Positions 8,670-21,599 are shown, counted from the stretch's first letter. The stretch is 64,000 nucleotides of DNA from Streptomyces sp. NRRL S-646 (GCF_000720765.1 NZ_JODC01000007.1:186001-250000), one strand, 5' to 3'. The notes: generated from the letters alone by a model not told the origin. Translations and numbers: made by a program.

Positions 8670-9434
8670 ATGCCGGTCCGTACCGAACGCCAGGGACACG
8701 TCACCACCGTCGTCCTCTCCCGCCCCGAGGCCCGCAACGCGGTGGACGGTCCGACGGCCGCCGAACTCGTAGCCGCCTTCCGGGCGTTCGAGGCGGACGA
8801 CGAGGCGCGGGTGGCGGTGCTGTGGGGCGAGGGCGGCACGTTCTGCGCGGGCGCCGACCTCAAGGCGATCGGCACCGAGCGCGGCAACCGGGTCGCGCAG
8901 GACGGGGACGGCCCGATGGGGCCGACGCGGCTTCGGCTGTCCAAGCCGGTGATCGCCGCGGTCGCGGGGCATGCCGTGGCCGGCGGGCTCGAGCTGGCGC
9001 TCTGGTGTGATCTGCGGGTCGCCGAGGAGGATGCCGTCTTCGGCGTGTTCTGCCGCCGCTGGGGCGTCCCGCTGATCGACGGCGGCACGGTACGGCTGCC
9101 CCGGCTGATCGGGCAGAGCCGCGCACTGGACATGATCCTCACCGGGCGGGCGGTGCCGGCGCGGGAGGCATACGAGATGGGCCTCGCCAACCGGCTCGTC
9201 CCCACCGGCACGGCACGCACCGAGGCGGAGGCGCTGGCCGCCGAGATCGCCCGCTTCCCACAGGCCTGTCTGCGGGGCGACCGGGCGTCGGTGCTGGAGC
9301 AGGACGGGCTGGAAGAGGAGGAGGCCATGCGGGGCGAACTCCGCTATGGCAGGGGGGCGTTGGCGGAGAGCCTGGAGGGGGCGGCACGCTTCGCTGCCGG
9401 TGCGGGACGACACGGGTCGTTCACGGACGGGTGA
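8670..9434 (+). CDS. Crotonase-fold protein (enoyl-CoA hydratase/isomerase family)
   Basis: 254-aa member of the crotonase superfamily, acting on an acyl-CoA thioester. The oxyanion-hole segments ADLKAIG and GHAVAGGLELALWCD are present, with the first catalytic-type glutamate in GGLELA. The second glutamate of classical hydratases (20 residues later) is a cysteine here, so simple enoyl-CoA hydration is doubtful. ATG at 8670 follows a GAGAAAGGGG site. The last 14 bases overlap the convergent gene at 9421. Confidence 0.88.
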   Translation: MPVRTERQGHVTTVVLSRPEARNAVDGPTAAELVAAFRAFEADDEARVAVLWGEGGTFCAGADLKAIGTERGNRVAQDGDGPMGPTRLRLSKPVIAAVAGHAVAGGLELALWCDLRVAEEDAVFGVFCRRWGVPLIDGGTVRLPRLIGQSRALDMILTGRAVPAREAYEMGLANRLVPTGTARTEAEALAAEIARFPQACLRGDRASVLEQDGLEEEEAMRGELRYGRGALAESLEGAARFAAGAGRHGSFTDG

Positions 9435-9921
9435 CGGATGCGCCTCCGGCCGGGGGCGCGACATGCGGCTTCGAAGAGGTGACAAAGGCGTACAGCAACG
9501 TCCGTGAGGTCGTGCGTTCCTGGTCGAGCTCCGCCCGGGTCCCGGCGCGGTTGATCCGGTCGATCGACTCCAGTGCCTGCCGGCCGGCCTCGACCGGACC
9601 CGGCTCCTCCGTCAGCAGCTCCACCCGGAACATCGCCTCCAACGCGGCCGCCCGCAGGGCCTGTTCCTCTCTGCGCAAGTCACGCAGCTCGGATTCGGGC
9701 AACCGGTCACGTCTTGCGAACCAGAGGTCCATCTGGCCGCGGCGGTAGTTCGCGAGCGCGCCGGCGAAAGCACAGTAGGCCTCGATGCGTTCCTGCCGCA
9801 GCCGCTCGTTCCTGGTGAACTGCTGGGCCCGGTCGGCCGTGCGCCGCTGGAACACGTAGGTCAGCGCGGAGCCCAGCAGCGTGCCGAACACGGCTATGAC
9901 GCTCGTCGCAACAACTTCCAT
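9421..9921 (-). CDS. Small membrane-anchored coiled-coil protein, function unknown
   Basis: 166-aa product. One N-terminal membrane helix (about residues 4-24) is followed by a long charged helical region rich in Arg and Glu, which probably forms a cytoplasmic coiled coil. No catalytic motif is seen. Its 3' end overlaps the convergent crotonase gene by 14 bp. Not assigned to a named family. Confidence 0.75.
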   Translation of the reverse strand: MEVVATSVIAVFGTLLGSALTYVFQRRTADRAQQFTRNERLRQERIEAYCAFAGALANYRRGQMDLWFARRDRLPESELRDLRREEQALRAAALEAMFRVELLTEEPGPVEAGRQALESIDRINRAGTRAELDQERTTSRTLLYAFVTSSKPHVAPPAGGASVTRP

Positions 9922-10084
9922 GCCCTAGAGATATCTTGCGCCCCTGTCTCTTGGCTCGCCCGGTCGAAGCTCCCGGACCTCCGCCCGCACCGGCCCGCCC
10001 TTCGGATCAACGCGGCGCGCCCAGCCGGCGGCGAGGCGCAGGGGGTCACCCCGGTGCGGACGACTGCTCCGGTGCGTACGGCCG

Positions 10085-10590
10085 CGTCGGCGTCCGTGAC
10101 GTTGGCGCCGGTGAGGCGGTGGATCAGCCAGGCGTCGCTGGTGGTGACGACGCCCTCGTGGGTGCGGTGCCGTCGTATCCAGGACATCTTGGGCGCGGCG
10201 AAGTACGGGTCGAGGGGCAGGCCGGTCAGCTGCCGTAACTCGTCGGCCTGCGGGGCGAGTTCGGTGCAGACGGGCTCGGCTCGGCGGTCCTGCCGGACCA
10301 GGGCGTCGGTCAGCGGGCGGCCGGTTGCCGGGTCCCGGGCGAGTACGTTCTCGCCCTGGTTGGCAAGGCCCAGTGGGACAACGGGTTCGCGGGCCTCGGA
10401 CCCGGGCCCGGCGGCCCGCGTCGAGCACCGAGCGGTACAGCTCCTCCGGGTCGACCTCCATCAGGCCGCCGGGAAGATGGCGGGGGTGCACCTCGGCGAA
10501 CCCGGTGCCGACGACGCCGCGCTCGGGGCAGACGACCAGCGCCTTGGTGCCGGACGTGCCCTGGTCGACCGCGAGGACCGCACCCGTCAT
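10085..10590 (-). pseudogene. FGGY carbohydrate kinase remnant, frameshifted and truncated
   Basis: The first 60 codons encode a clean FGGY kinase N-terminus (AVLAVDQGTSGTKALV, then LMEVDPEELYRSVLDAGR). Near position 10410 the frame shifts by one base. Homology continues in another frame as EPVVPLGLANQGENVLARD and DALVRQDRRAEPVC, through LTGLPLDPYFAAPKMSW and AWLIHRLTGANVTDAD, then is lost near 10090. About 165 of the usual ~480 residues remain and the ATPase C-domain is missing, so no active kinase is expected. A TTA codon occurs in the decayed part. Glycerol or xylulose kinase ancestry cannot be separated. Confidence 0.85.
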
Positions 10591-10787
10591 CGCGCCTCTC
10601 CCCCTTCGAAGCCCTCGCCGCTCCGGCGCCCTGGACGCCGTCGGCGATCACTGCGCGCCGGCCTGCCGCCGTCCCCGGGCGCAGGACGTCGTCCGAAACC
10701 GCACCGTCCGGGCGGCCACCAGGTACGAACTCCTGTGCGGAATAGGGCAGGATGAGCGGCTGCACATCCTGAACTTGGAGGTAACCG

Positions 10788-11894
10788 GTGAACCGAGCGC
10801 TCACCGTGGACGACCTGGTCATCGCCTCAGTCGCGCTGGCGGCGGGCCTGTTGGCCGCGTTCCTGCTGCGCATGCTGCTGCGCTGGCTGGGCAAGCACGC
10901 CGACCGCACCCGCTGGAGCGGCGACGACGTCATCGTCGACGCGCTGCGCACGGTGGTGCCGTGGGCGGCGATCGTGGGCGGAGCGGCCTCCGCGGGAGCG
11001 GTGCTGCCGCTGACCAGAACGGTCCAGAACCACGTCAACCAGGTGCTGACGGTGGTGCTCATCTTCGTCGTCACGGTGACGGCGGCCCGGGTGATCGCCG
11101 GTCTGGTACGGGCGGTCACCACCTCCCGCTCCGGGGTCGCCGGGTCGGCCACGATCTTCGTGAACATCACCCGGGTCCTGGTCCTGGCGATCGGCTTCCT
11201 GGTGGTGCTGCAGACGCTGGGCATCTCGATCGCCCCGATGCTCACCGCCCTGGGCGTGGGCGGTCTGGCCGTCGCGCTGGCGCTGCAGGACACCCTCGCC
11301 AACCTCTTCGCGGGCATCCACATCCTGGCCTCGAAGACCGTGCAGCCCGGCGACTACATCCGGCTGAGCAGCGGCGAGGAGGGCTACGTCGAGGACATCA
11401 ACTGGCGTCAGACGACCGTGCGCGCGCTCTCCAACAACCTGGTCGTCATCCCCAACGGGCAGCTGGCGAAGACGAACATGACCAACTTCATGCGCCCGGA
11501 GCAGCGGTTGACCATCCTGGTCCAGGTCGGAGTCGCCTACGACAGCGACCTGGAGCAGGTCGAGCGCGTGACCATGGAGGTCATCGCCGAGGTGATGACC
11601 GGGTGCAGCGGCGCGGTCCCGGACCACGAGCCGGCGATCCGCTTCCACACCTTCGGCGACTCCCGGATCGGCTTCACCGTCATTCTGGGCGTGGGCGAGT
11701 TCAGCGACCAGTTCCGGATCAAGCACGAGTTCATCAAGGCACTGCACAAGCGCTACCGCGACGAGGGCATCCGCATCCCGGCGCCCGCGCGGACGGTGGC
11801 GCTGCAGCAGGGTTCGGTCAGCATCCCGCAGCAGCGCGGCCCGCAGGAGGCGATCGTCGAGGCGGGCGAGGTGTCCCCCGCCCGCCTCGACTGA
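10788..11894 (+). CDS. MscS-family mechanosensitive ion channel
   Basis: 368-aa channel that would open under membrane tension to release osmolytes. Three to four N-terminal helices precede the pore helix, seen as ALGVGGLAVALALQDTLANLFAG, a Gly/Ala-rich TM3. The beta domain follows (VQPGDYIRLSSGEEGYVEDI, VVIPNG), then an alpha/beta C-domain. The GTG start has GGAGG about nine bases upstream. A ~30-residue acidic tail extends beyond the usual MscS end. It stands alone between a pseudogene and a convergent peptidase. Confidence 0.93.
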   Translation: MNRALTVDDLVIASVALAAGLLAAFLLRMLLRWLGKHADRTRWSGDDVIVDALRTVVPWAAIVGGAASAGAVLPLTRTVQNHVNQVLTVVLIFVVTVTAARVIAGLVRAVTTSRSGVAGSATIFVNITRVLVLAIGFLVVLQTLGISIAPMLTALGVGGLAVALALQDTLANLFAGIHILASKTVQPGDYIRLSSGEEGYVEDINWRQTTVRALSNNLVVIPNGQLAKTNMTNFMRPEQRLTILVQVGVAYDSDLEQVERVTMEVIAEVMTGCSGAVPDHEPAIRFHTFGDSRIGFTVILGVGEFSDQFRIKHEFIKALHKRYRDEGIRIPAPARTVALQQGSVSIPQQRGPQEAIVEAGEVSPARLD

Positions 11895-11915
11895 GAGCCT
11901 GAGGGCTCGGCGAGG

Positions 11916-16329
<4,414 letters not shown>

Positions 16330-16358
16330 CGCGCCAGGCCTCGACGGCCCGTTCCTGA

Positions 16359-16396
16359 CTCCGCCCCGGTCGGCACACTGCCCGGCCGGGGCGGAG
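16359..16396 (+). terminator. icd terminator hairpin
   Basis: CTCCGCCCCGG (16359-16369) pairs perfectly with CCGGGGCGGAG (16386-16396), and the loop can pair further. It lies 30 bp after the icd stop. Confidence 0.8.
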
Positions 16397-16485
16397 CCGT
16401 GTCACGAACGGCCTACCACGGCAGGTGACCGCTGTCCCAGCTCGGTGTACTGGTCAGGGGGAACCGGACAGAGGAGGCAAGTCAT

Positions 16486-16788
16486 ATGGCTGTTGTGTTG
16501 TCCTTGACCTGGCCAGGGGTCTCGCCCCAGCAGTACGACACCGTGCGGCAACTGGTCGACTGGGAGCAGGACCAACCGGACGGCGCCGTCATGCACGTGG
16601 CCTGGTTCGACGGGGGCGCGCTGCATGTCACCGACGTGTGGAACGCCCAGTCCGACTTCGAGCGGTTCTTCGCCGGCCGGCTGGCACCCGCCGTCAAGGA
16701 AGCCGGCATCACCGGCGAGCCGGAGTCCACGTTCACGCCGCTGCACCGGCGTTTCGTGGCCTCGGGAGTCAGCGGCGGCGGCAGCTGA
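16486..16788 (+). CDS. Small hypothetical protein, ferredoxin-like fold
   Basis: 100-aa protein with strand-helix alternation (MAVVLSLTWPGVSPQQYD, MHVAWFDGGALHVTDVW, then SDFERFFAGRLAPAVKEAG) of the dimeric alpha-beta barrel type. No catalytic residues are apparent. The ATG at 16486 is preceded by an excellent AGAGGAGG site. It follows the icd terminator and converges on the AlkX-like gene. Confidence 0.82.
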   Translation: MAVVLSLTWPGVSPQQYDTVRQLVDWEQDQPDGAVMHVAWFDGGALHVTDVWNAQSDFERFFAGRLAPAVKEAGITGEPESTFTPLHRRFVASGVSGGGS

Positions 16789-16807
16789 CGACAGGCCGGT
16801 CGAGCCG

Positions 16808-17914
16808 TCACAGGCCGGGCCGTACGAGCTCAAGCTGGAGCCAGCGGGCCAGGTCCTCGATCTCCCGGCCGATCTCCGCCGCCATGGCCGGGGTGAACGG
16901 GACGTCCTCATGGACGGCGCCGACCCGCAGCACTCCGGCCCTGCGGTCCGCGGTGGCATCGAGTTTCCCGACCAGCCGGTCCCCGTACAGGACCGGCAGC
17001 GCGAAGTAGCCCCAGCGGCGCTTGGCGGCGGGCTTGTACATCTCCAGCTGGTATTCGTACTCGAACAGCTCGGCGGTGCGTCTGCGGTCGTGGACGAGGC
17101 GGTCGAAGGGTGACAGCAGTGCCGCCCGCCCCTCGAAGGGCAGGCCCAACTGGGCAGGATCCACCCGCCACTTGCCCCGCACACCGTCCACGACCGCGGG
17201 CTCACCCGCCTCCCCCACGTCCGCCGGCTCCACCTGGCACTCCGGGCCGCGGGCGCGGGCGATGCCGAGGGCGCGCAGTCGCCGCTCGTCGCGGACGCGC
17301 AGCGCCTCCTCCACCGGGATCGGCGGGAGGTCGGGGTAGACCCTCCCGGCCAGGTCCCACAGCCGCTCCCCGCCGCTGCGCCCGGCGACGGCGACCTCAC
17401 CGCGCTGCACCATCAGTTCCAGCAGCTTGGTGACATTGCGGTTGTTGGTCCAGCCGCTCGACTTCCACGGTGTGGCGCAGGTGTCCGGGAGGGCGCGGGA
17501 GGGCAGTGGCCCTTCGGCGCCGAGCCGGTCGAGGATGTCCCGGCGGCAGGCGTCGTTCGCCGCCACCCACGACCGGTGATACTCACGCCACGACGAGGGC
17601 GTCCCCCGCTCCGGCCATTCGGCCATCTCGGCGCGGTACAGGGCGAGATCCTCGGCGGGCCGGATCATCGCCTGCAGCTCCAGCAGCCTGCGCTTCTCCC
17701 GTTCAGCGCTCAACTGTTCTGGCGCGTACGGCGATCCGAGCCGGCTCCACGCCACCAGGTCGGCGTTGGGCGCGACGGCGGCGGTCGGGTCGATCTGCAG
17801 CAGCGTCAGCCCGCGCACCACGTCGAGCAGCCCGGCCGGCCGTACGGCGTCCAGGAGTTGGGCGCGTACGGCGATGCGGCGGGCGTCGATGCGCGAGAGC
17901 TCATGGACGGTCAT
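16808..17914 (-). CDS. AlkZ/YcaQ-like winged-helix DNA glycosylase (HTH_42 family)
   Basis: 368-aa protein of the HTH_42 superfamily, which includes streptomycete AlkZ and E. coli YcaQ (AlkX) interstrand-crosslink glycosylases. The catalytic QxQ/QxD position is seen in LTLLQIDPTAAVAPNADLV as QID, the AlkX-type QxD form. Three winged-helix modules follow, with LPFEGRAALLSPFDRLVHDR typical of the family. The ATG has no Shine-Dalgarno; TACCGT lies just upstream, so a leaderless message is possible. No biosynthetic cluster flanks it, which fits a general repair role rather than self-resistance. Confidence 0.82.
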   Translation of the reverse strand: MTVHELSRIDARRIAVRAQLLDAVRPAGLLDVVRGLTLLQIDPTAAVAPNADLVAWSRLGSPYAPEQLSAEREKRRLLELQAMIRPAEDLALYRAEMAEWPERGTPSSWREYHRSWVAANDACRRDILDRLGAEGPLPSRALPDTCATPWKSSGWTNNRNVTKLLELMVQRGEVAVAGRSGGERLWDLAGRVYPDLPPIPVEEALRVRDERRLRALGIARARGPECQVEPADVGEAGEPAVVDGVRGKWRVDPAQLGLPFEGRAALLSPFDRLVHDRRRTAELFEYEYQLEMYKPAAKRRWGYFALPVLYGDRLVGKLDATADRRAGVLRVGAVHEDVPFTPAMAAEIGREIEDLARWLQLELVRPGL

Positions 17915-17980
17915 GATCCGACGGTAGGCGACGGCACTGACGACGGCCCGCCGCTCCTCCGGAGTGACATCGCCGACGGC

Positions 17981-18157
17981 TCACCACTCCCGGGTGGCGA
18001 TCAGCTTCTCCGCGTCCGCGTCCTCGAAGCCGTCGGCCTGGGAGATGAACCAGAAGTCGCCGCCGATCTCCTCCCGCGCCACGGTCTCGATCTCACTGCC
18101 CGCCGCGTCGAACTCGGCCTCCAGGGCGTTGAACTCCTCCGCGGCCGCCTGCGTCAC
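17981..18157 (-). CDS. Small acidic hypothetical protein
   Basis: 58-aa frame starting at GTG with acidic, coding-like composition (VTQAAAEEFNALEAEFDAAG, ending LIATREW). No convincing ribosome binding site is seen, and the frame stays open upstream of the GTG, so the true start is uncertain. It lies divergent from the YCII gene. It could be the C-terminal remnant of a longer gene. Confidence 0.4.
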   Translation of the reverse strand: MTQAAAEEFNALEAEFDAAGSEIETVAREEIGGDFWFISQADGFEDADAEKLIATREW

Positions 18158-18266
18158 GCTGCACCCGCACCTGTGCCCGTCGAACGAAGGTGGGCCACAC
18201 CGTAAGGCCTTGGGGGCGCACGGATATCACGCGGCGACTCATGGCGGGTGCTGGCAGGCTGTGGCC

Positions 18267-18815
18267 ATGGAGTTCTTCTGTTACCACCGTGACCGGCCCG
18301 GATCCGTCCCTTTGCGCGAGAAGCTGGCCGAGGAGCACTGGTCCTACATGGACCGGTACGCGGCCGAGCTGATCGCCCGGGGGCCGACCTTCGCCGGCGA
18401 CGATGAGACGCCCTCCGGCAGTGTGCACATCGTCGATCTGCCGGATCCCGCGGCGGCCCGCGCGTTCGCCTTCGACGAGCCCAACTACCAGGCCGGCGTG
18501 TACCGCGACGTGCTGCTGCGGCGGTGGCGGAATCTGCTGGGGCGCACGATGTGGGACTTCCCGGGTGGCGCGACCGGCGGCAACCGCTACCTGGTGCTCG
18601 GCTTCGGCTCGGGGCAGGCCGCCGATCTCGACATACCGCCCGACCGGGACGAGCTGATCGCGTACGGGCCGCTGCTGTCGGACGACGGCTCCGCCTGGCT
18701 CGGCACCGCGGCGCTGGTCCGGGCCCCGGACACGGCCAAGGCGCGCGCCGTCCTGATCGCGGAGCGGTACGCCGACATCGAGGTCCACGCCTGGGAGTTC
18801 GGCGGGCGGCGATGA
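18267..18815 (+). CDS. Tandem YCII-domain protein
   Basis: 182-aa protein. The first half is a YCII-type ferredoxin-like domain (EEHWSYMDRYAAELIARGPT, PNYQAGVYRDVLLRRW) and the second half repeats the pattern more loosely (LIAYGPLLSDDGSAWLGTAA, ERYADIEVHAWE). YCII proteins are small enzymes or ligand binders of mostly unknown function. The stop overlaps the next start as ATGA, so it is coupled to the amidohydrolase. Confidence 0.82.
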   Translation: MEFFCYHRDRPGSVPLREKLAEEHWSYMDRYAAELIARGPTFAGDDETPSGSVHIVDLPDPAAARAFAFDEPNYQAGVYRDVLLRRWRNLLGRTMWDFPGGATGGNRYLVLGFGSGQAADLDIPPDRDELIAYGPLLSDDGSAWLGTAALVRAPDTAKARAVLIAERYADIEVHAWEFGGRR

Positions 18816-19612
18816 CCACCTCCGCCGTCCCGTCCTTCGAGCTCCTGCCGGGCGCGGACGACTCCCCCGTAATCCTGCATGTGCCGCACTCCGCGCGGGA
18901 GATTCCGAACCACGTGCGCTCCCAGATGGTGCTGGACGACGCCGCCCTGGAGCGGGAGTTGGACCACATCACGGACGCGCACACGGCGGAACTGGCCGAG
19001 GCAGCGGCCCCGTTGTCGAGGGTGGCTCCGTGGCGGTTCGTCAACCGGTTCTCGCGACTGGTGGTCGATCCGGAGCGGTTTCCCGACGAGCGGGAGGAGA
19101 TGCTCGCCGTCGGGATGGGTGCCGTGTACACGCGGACCACGCACCGGGAGGTGCTGCGGGGCGACGACACCGACCCCGCGCCGCTGATCGAGCGGTATTT
19201 CCGGCCGTACGCGCAGGCCATGACGGACGCCGTGGCCGGTCGGCTGGCCGCCGCCGGGCGGGCCGTGATCGTCGACGTCCACTCGTACCCGACCGCCCCG
19301 CTGCCCTACGAGCTGCACGGCGAGGGCCCGCGGCCGCCCGTCTGCCTGGGCACCGACTCCTTCCACACACCGCCAAAGCTGCTGGCAGCGGCGCGGGAGG
19401 CGTTCGCGGTGTGCGGAGAGACGGGGCTGGACAGCCCGTTCAGTGGGACGTACGTGCCGCTCGACTTCTATGGCCGGGATCCGCGAGTGAGCGCGCTGAT
19501 GGTGGAGATCCGCCGGGACACGTACATGAGGGAGCCGGGCGGGCCCGTCGGCCCGGGGCTCGACCGACTGGCGTCGGCGCTGGCCGTACTCGTCGATGCC
19601 GTGACGGGCTGA
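18812..19612 (+). CDS. N-formylglutamate amidohydrolase family protein
   Basis: 266-aa zinc-dependent hydrolase of the HutG/N-formylglutamate amidohydrolase family, which splits N-formyl-L-glutamate in histidine degradation. The family opening ILHVPHSAREIP is at residues 20-31. NRFSRLVVDPERF and IVDVHSYPT supply probable metal and substrate contacts, and SPFSGTYVPLDFYG is near the C-terminus. Coupled to the YCII gene by ATGA. No other histidine-degradation gene is nearby, so the physiological substrate is open. Confidence 0.88.
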   Translation: MTTSAVPSFELLPGADDSPVILHVPHSAREIPNHVRSQMVLDDAALERELDHITDAHTAELAEAAAPLSRVAPWRFVNRFSRLVVDPERFPDEREEMLAVGMGAVYTRTTHREVLRGDDTDPAPLIERYFRPYAQAMTDAVAGRLAAAGRAVIVDVHSYPTAPLPYELHGEGPRPPVCLGTDSFHTPPKLLAAAREAFAVCGETGLDSPFSGTYVPLDFYGRDPRVSALMVEIRRDTYMREPGGPVGPGLDRLASALAVLVDAVTG

Positions 19613-19663
19613 GTGCCTGCGTCACGTCCCCGGTCGGATCAGCGCGCGTCGTACGGGGGGGTC

Positions 19664-19693
19664 CCCTCGCTCGGGCGAGGCCGAGAGCGAGGG
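19664..19693. repeat. Intergenic hairpin of a common streptomycete repeat type
   Basis: CCCTCGCTC (19664-19672) and GAGCGAGGG (19685-19693) form a perfect 9-bp stem around a 12-base loop. It lies in the 235-bp gap between the amidohydrolase and P450 genes and may act as a terminator. Similar GC hairpins are scattered through streptomycete intergenic DNA. Confidence 0.6.
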
Positions 19694-19847
19694 AGGAGAC
19701 ACGGGGGGCGGTTCGGCGACGCGGCGGCGTGCCCGGACGGCGGGCGCCCGGCCGGGGAGGTTACGCCGGCTCTGCGGTGCGGTCCCTGACCTCCGGCTGG
19801 AGCACTCCCGCGCGACAGGCGCCCGGGCCGCGGTGAGGGTGGAGGGC

Positions 19848-21068
19848 ATGACTGAGGAGACCACCACGCTGACGGAGCAGGTCCCGCCCCCGGTACGGGA
19901 GTGGCCCGCGCACGACCTGACCGGGACGGAGTTCGACCCGGTGCTCGCGGACCTCATGCGCGAGGGCCCGCTCACCCGCATCCGGCTGCCGCACGGCGAG
20001 GGCTGGGCGTGGCTGGCCACCCGCTACGACGACGTGAAGCTGATCACCAACGATCCGCGGTTCAGCCGCACGGAGGTCACCCGCCGTCAGGTGACCCGGC
20101 TCGCCCCGAACTTCGCGCCCCGCCCGGGTTCGCTCGCCTGGGCCGACCAGCCCGACCACAACCGGCTGCGCAAGCCGGTCGCCGGCGCCTTCACCGTGGG
20201 CGCCATGAAGCGGCTGCGGCCCCGCGCGCAGCAGATCCTCGACGAGCTGCTCGACGGGGTCGTGCGCGACGGGCCGCCGGCCGATCTCGTCGAGCGGGTC
20301 CTGGAGCCGTTCCCGATCACCGTGGTCAGCGAGGTGATGGGGGTGCCCGCCGAGGACCGGGAGCAGGTGCATGCCTGGACGCGGCAGATCATCTCCACCT
20401 CCGGCGGGTCCGAGGCCGCCGACCGTGCCAAGAACGGCATGTACGGATGGATCAGCGACACCATCCGCGCCCGGGCCCACAGCAGGGACGAGGACGTGTA
20501 CGCGCTGCTCGGTGCAGCTGTGGGCCGCGGCGAGATCAGCGAGGAGGAGGCCGTGGGCCTCGCCGGGCCGCTGCAGATCGGTGGCGAGGCCGTCACCCAC
20601 AACTGCGGGCAGATGCTGTTCCTGCTGCTCACCCGGTCGGAGTTGAGGGAGCGGATGCGGGAGCCGCACGCGCGCGGGCGGGTGCTGGACGAGCTGCTGC
20701 GCTACATCCCGCACCGCACCTCGGTCGGTCTGGCCCGCATCGCCCTGGAGGACGTGGAGCTGCACGGCCACCGCATCAGCGCCGGCGAGCCGGTGTACGT
20801 CTCCTACCTGGCCGCCAACCGGGACCCGGACGTCTTCCCCGAACCGGACCGGATCGACCCCGACCGCGACCCCAACCCGCATGTGGCGTTCGGCAACGGC
20901 GCGCACTACTGCACCGGCGCCGTGCTCGCCCGTCTGCAGACCGAACTCCTCGTCGACACGGTGCTGGAGCAACTGCCGGGCCTGCGCCTCGCGGTCCCCG
21001 CCGACCAGGTCGTCTGGCGCCGCAAGACCATGATCCGCGGGCCGCAGACCCTGCCCGTCACCTGGTGA
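19848..21068 (+). CDS. Cytochrome P450
   Basis: 406-aa soluble bacterial P450. The heme loop FGNGAHYCTG places the thiolate Cys at residue 355. The ELLR K-helix (ExxR) is near residue 281 and WADQPDHNRLRKPVAGAF covers the C-helix. The I-helix reads IGGEAVTHN, where most P450s have AGxET/DT, so the usual acid-alcohol pair is replaced by Ala-Val. ATG at 19848 has GTGGAGG upstream and is preferred to 19833. No ferredoxin gene lies beside it, so electrons must come from elsewhere. Substrate unknown. Confidence 0.93.
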   Translation: MTEETTTLTEQVPPPVREWPAHDLTGTEFDPVLADLMREGPLTRIRLPHGEGWAWLATRYDDVKLITNDPRFSRTEVTRRQVTRLAPNFAPRPGSLAWADQPDHNRLRKPVAGAFTVGAMKRLRPRAQQILDELLDGVVRDGPPADLVERVLEPFPITVVSEVMGVPAEDREQVHAWTRQIISTSGGSEAADRAKNGMYGWISDTIRARAHSRDEDVYALLGAAVGRGEISEEEAVGLAGPLQIGGEAVTHNCGQMLFLLLTRSELRERMREPHARGRVLDELLRYIPHRTSVGLARIALEDVELHGHRISAGEPVYVSYLAANRDPDVFPEPDRIDPDRDPNPHVAFGNGAHYCTGAVLARLQTELLVDTVLEQLPGLRLAVPADQVVWRRKTMIRGPQTLPVTW

Positions 21069-21083
21069 GGGCAGGGCCTCGCG

Positions 21084-21599
21084 TCAGGCCGTCACCCAGT
21101 CCGTGACGAGCACTCCCTCGCCGGTCCGCAGCCGCAGCGCGAAGGGGCCGGCGGGGGGTTCGTCATAGGTGAAGCGACCCATGTCGTCGGTGGTCAGCGG
21201 CGAGCCGGCCTGCGGGCCGCTGAGCACCTCGATGCCGGCCGACTGCGGCGGCAGCACCTGACCCATCAGCCCCTGTGCGGTCAGTTCGACGTCGACCGTC
21301 ACCCCGCCCACGTGGAACGTGAGCATCCGCGGCACATCCGTCGCTCCCCTGACGGGGATGGCGTCGACCACCGAGTCGAAGGTCAGCTCGGCGATGCGGG
21401 CGTCGAGGTCGTGCAGTGCGAAGGCCTCGACGGCGATCTGCCGCAGCCCGGCCGGCACCGGGTCCAGGATGGCCGCGGCCCGCCGGAGCTCCTCCTCCAC
21501 CAGGTCGTACGCCATCTCGTCGATGCCGTTGATGTCGTCCAGCTCGTTGATGTCGTCGTTGTGGTCGGCGTTGTTGTTGGCGTTGTTCATGTCGGTCAC
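21084..21599 (-). CDS. Third gene of protease-sigma operon: possible sigma partner
   Basis: 171-aa protein with no recognised family. An Asn/Asp-rich N-terminus of about 25 residues precedes a helical segment (MAYDLVEEELRRAAAILDPV, ALHDLDARIAELTFDSVVD). The C-terminus is beta-rich, ending in DDMGRFTYDEPPAGPFALRL, a pattern like transthyretin-like (CarboxypepD_reg) domains. The GTG at 21599 overlaps the sigma-factor stop as GTGA, so the two proteins are made together. That coupling suggests it binds or regulates the sigma factor or is a protease substrate; this is inference. ATG at 21590 is the alternative start. Confidence 0.8.
   Translation of the reverse strand: MTDMNNANNNADHNDDINELDDINGIDEMAYDLVEEELRRAAAILDPVPAGLRQIAVEAFALHDLDARIAELTFDSVVDAIPVRGATDVPRMLTFHVGGVTVDVELTAQGLMGQVLPPQSAGIEVLSGPQAGSPLTTDDMGRFTYDEPPAGPFALRLRTGEGVLVTDWVTA

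Noticed and set aside
17981..18157. Treating the 58-aa acidic frame as a certain gene
   Set aside because: Composition is plausible but the start lacks a ribosome binding site and the frame is open upstream, so it is listed only at low confidence.
19848..21068. P450 as part of a biosynthetic gene cluster
   Set aside because: No polyketide, NRPS, terpene or ferredoxin gene is nearby. Neighbours are an amidohydrolase and the protease-sigma operon.
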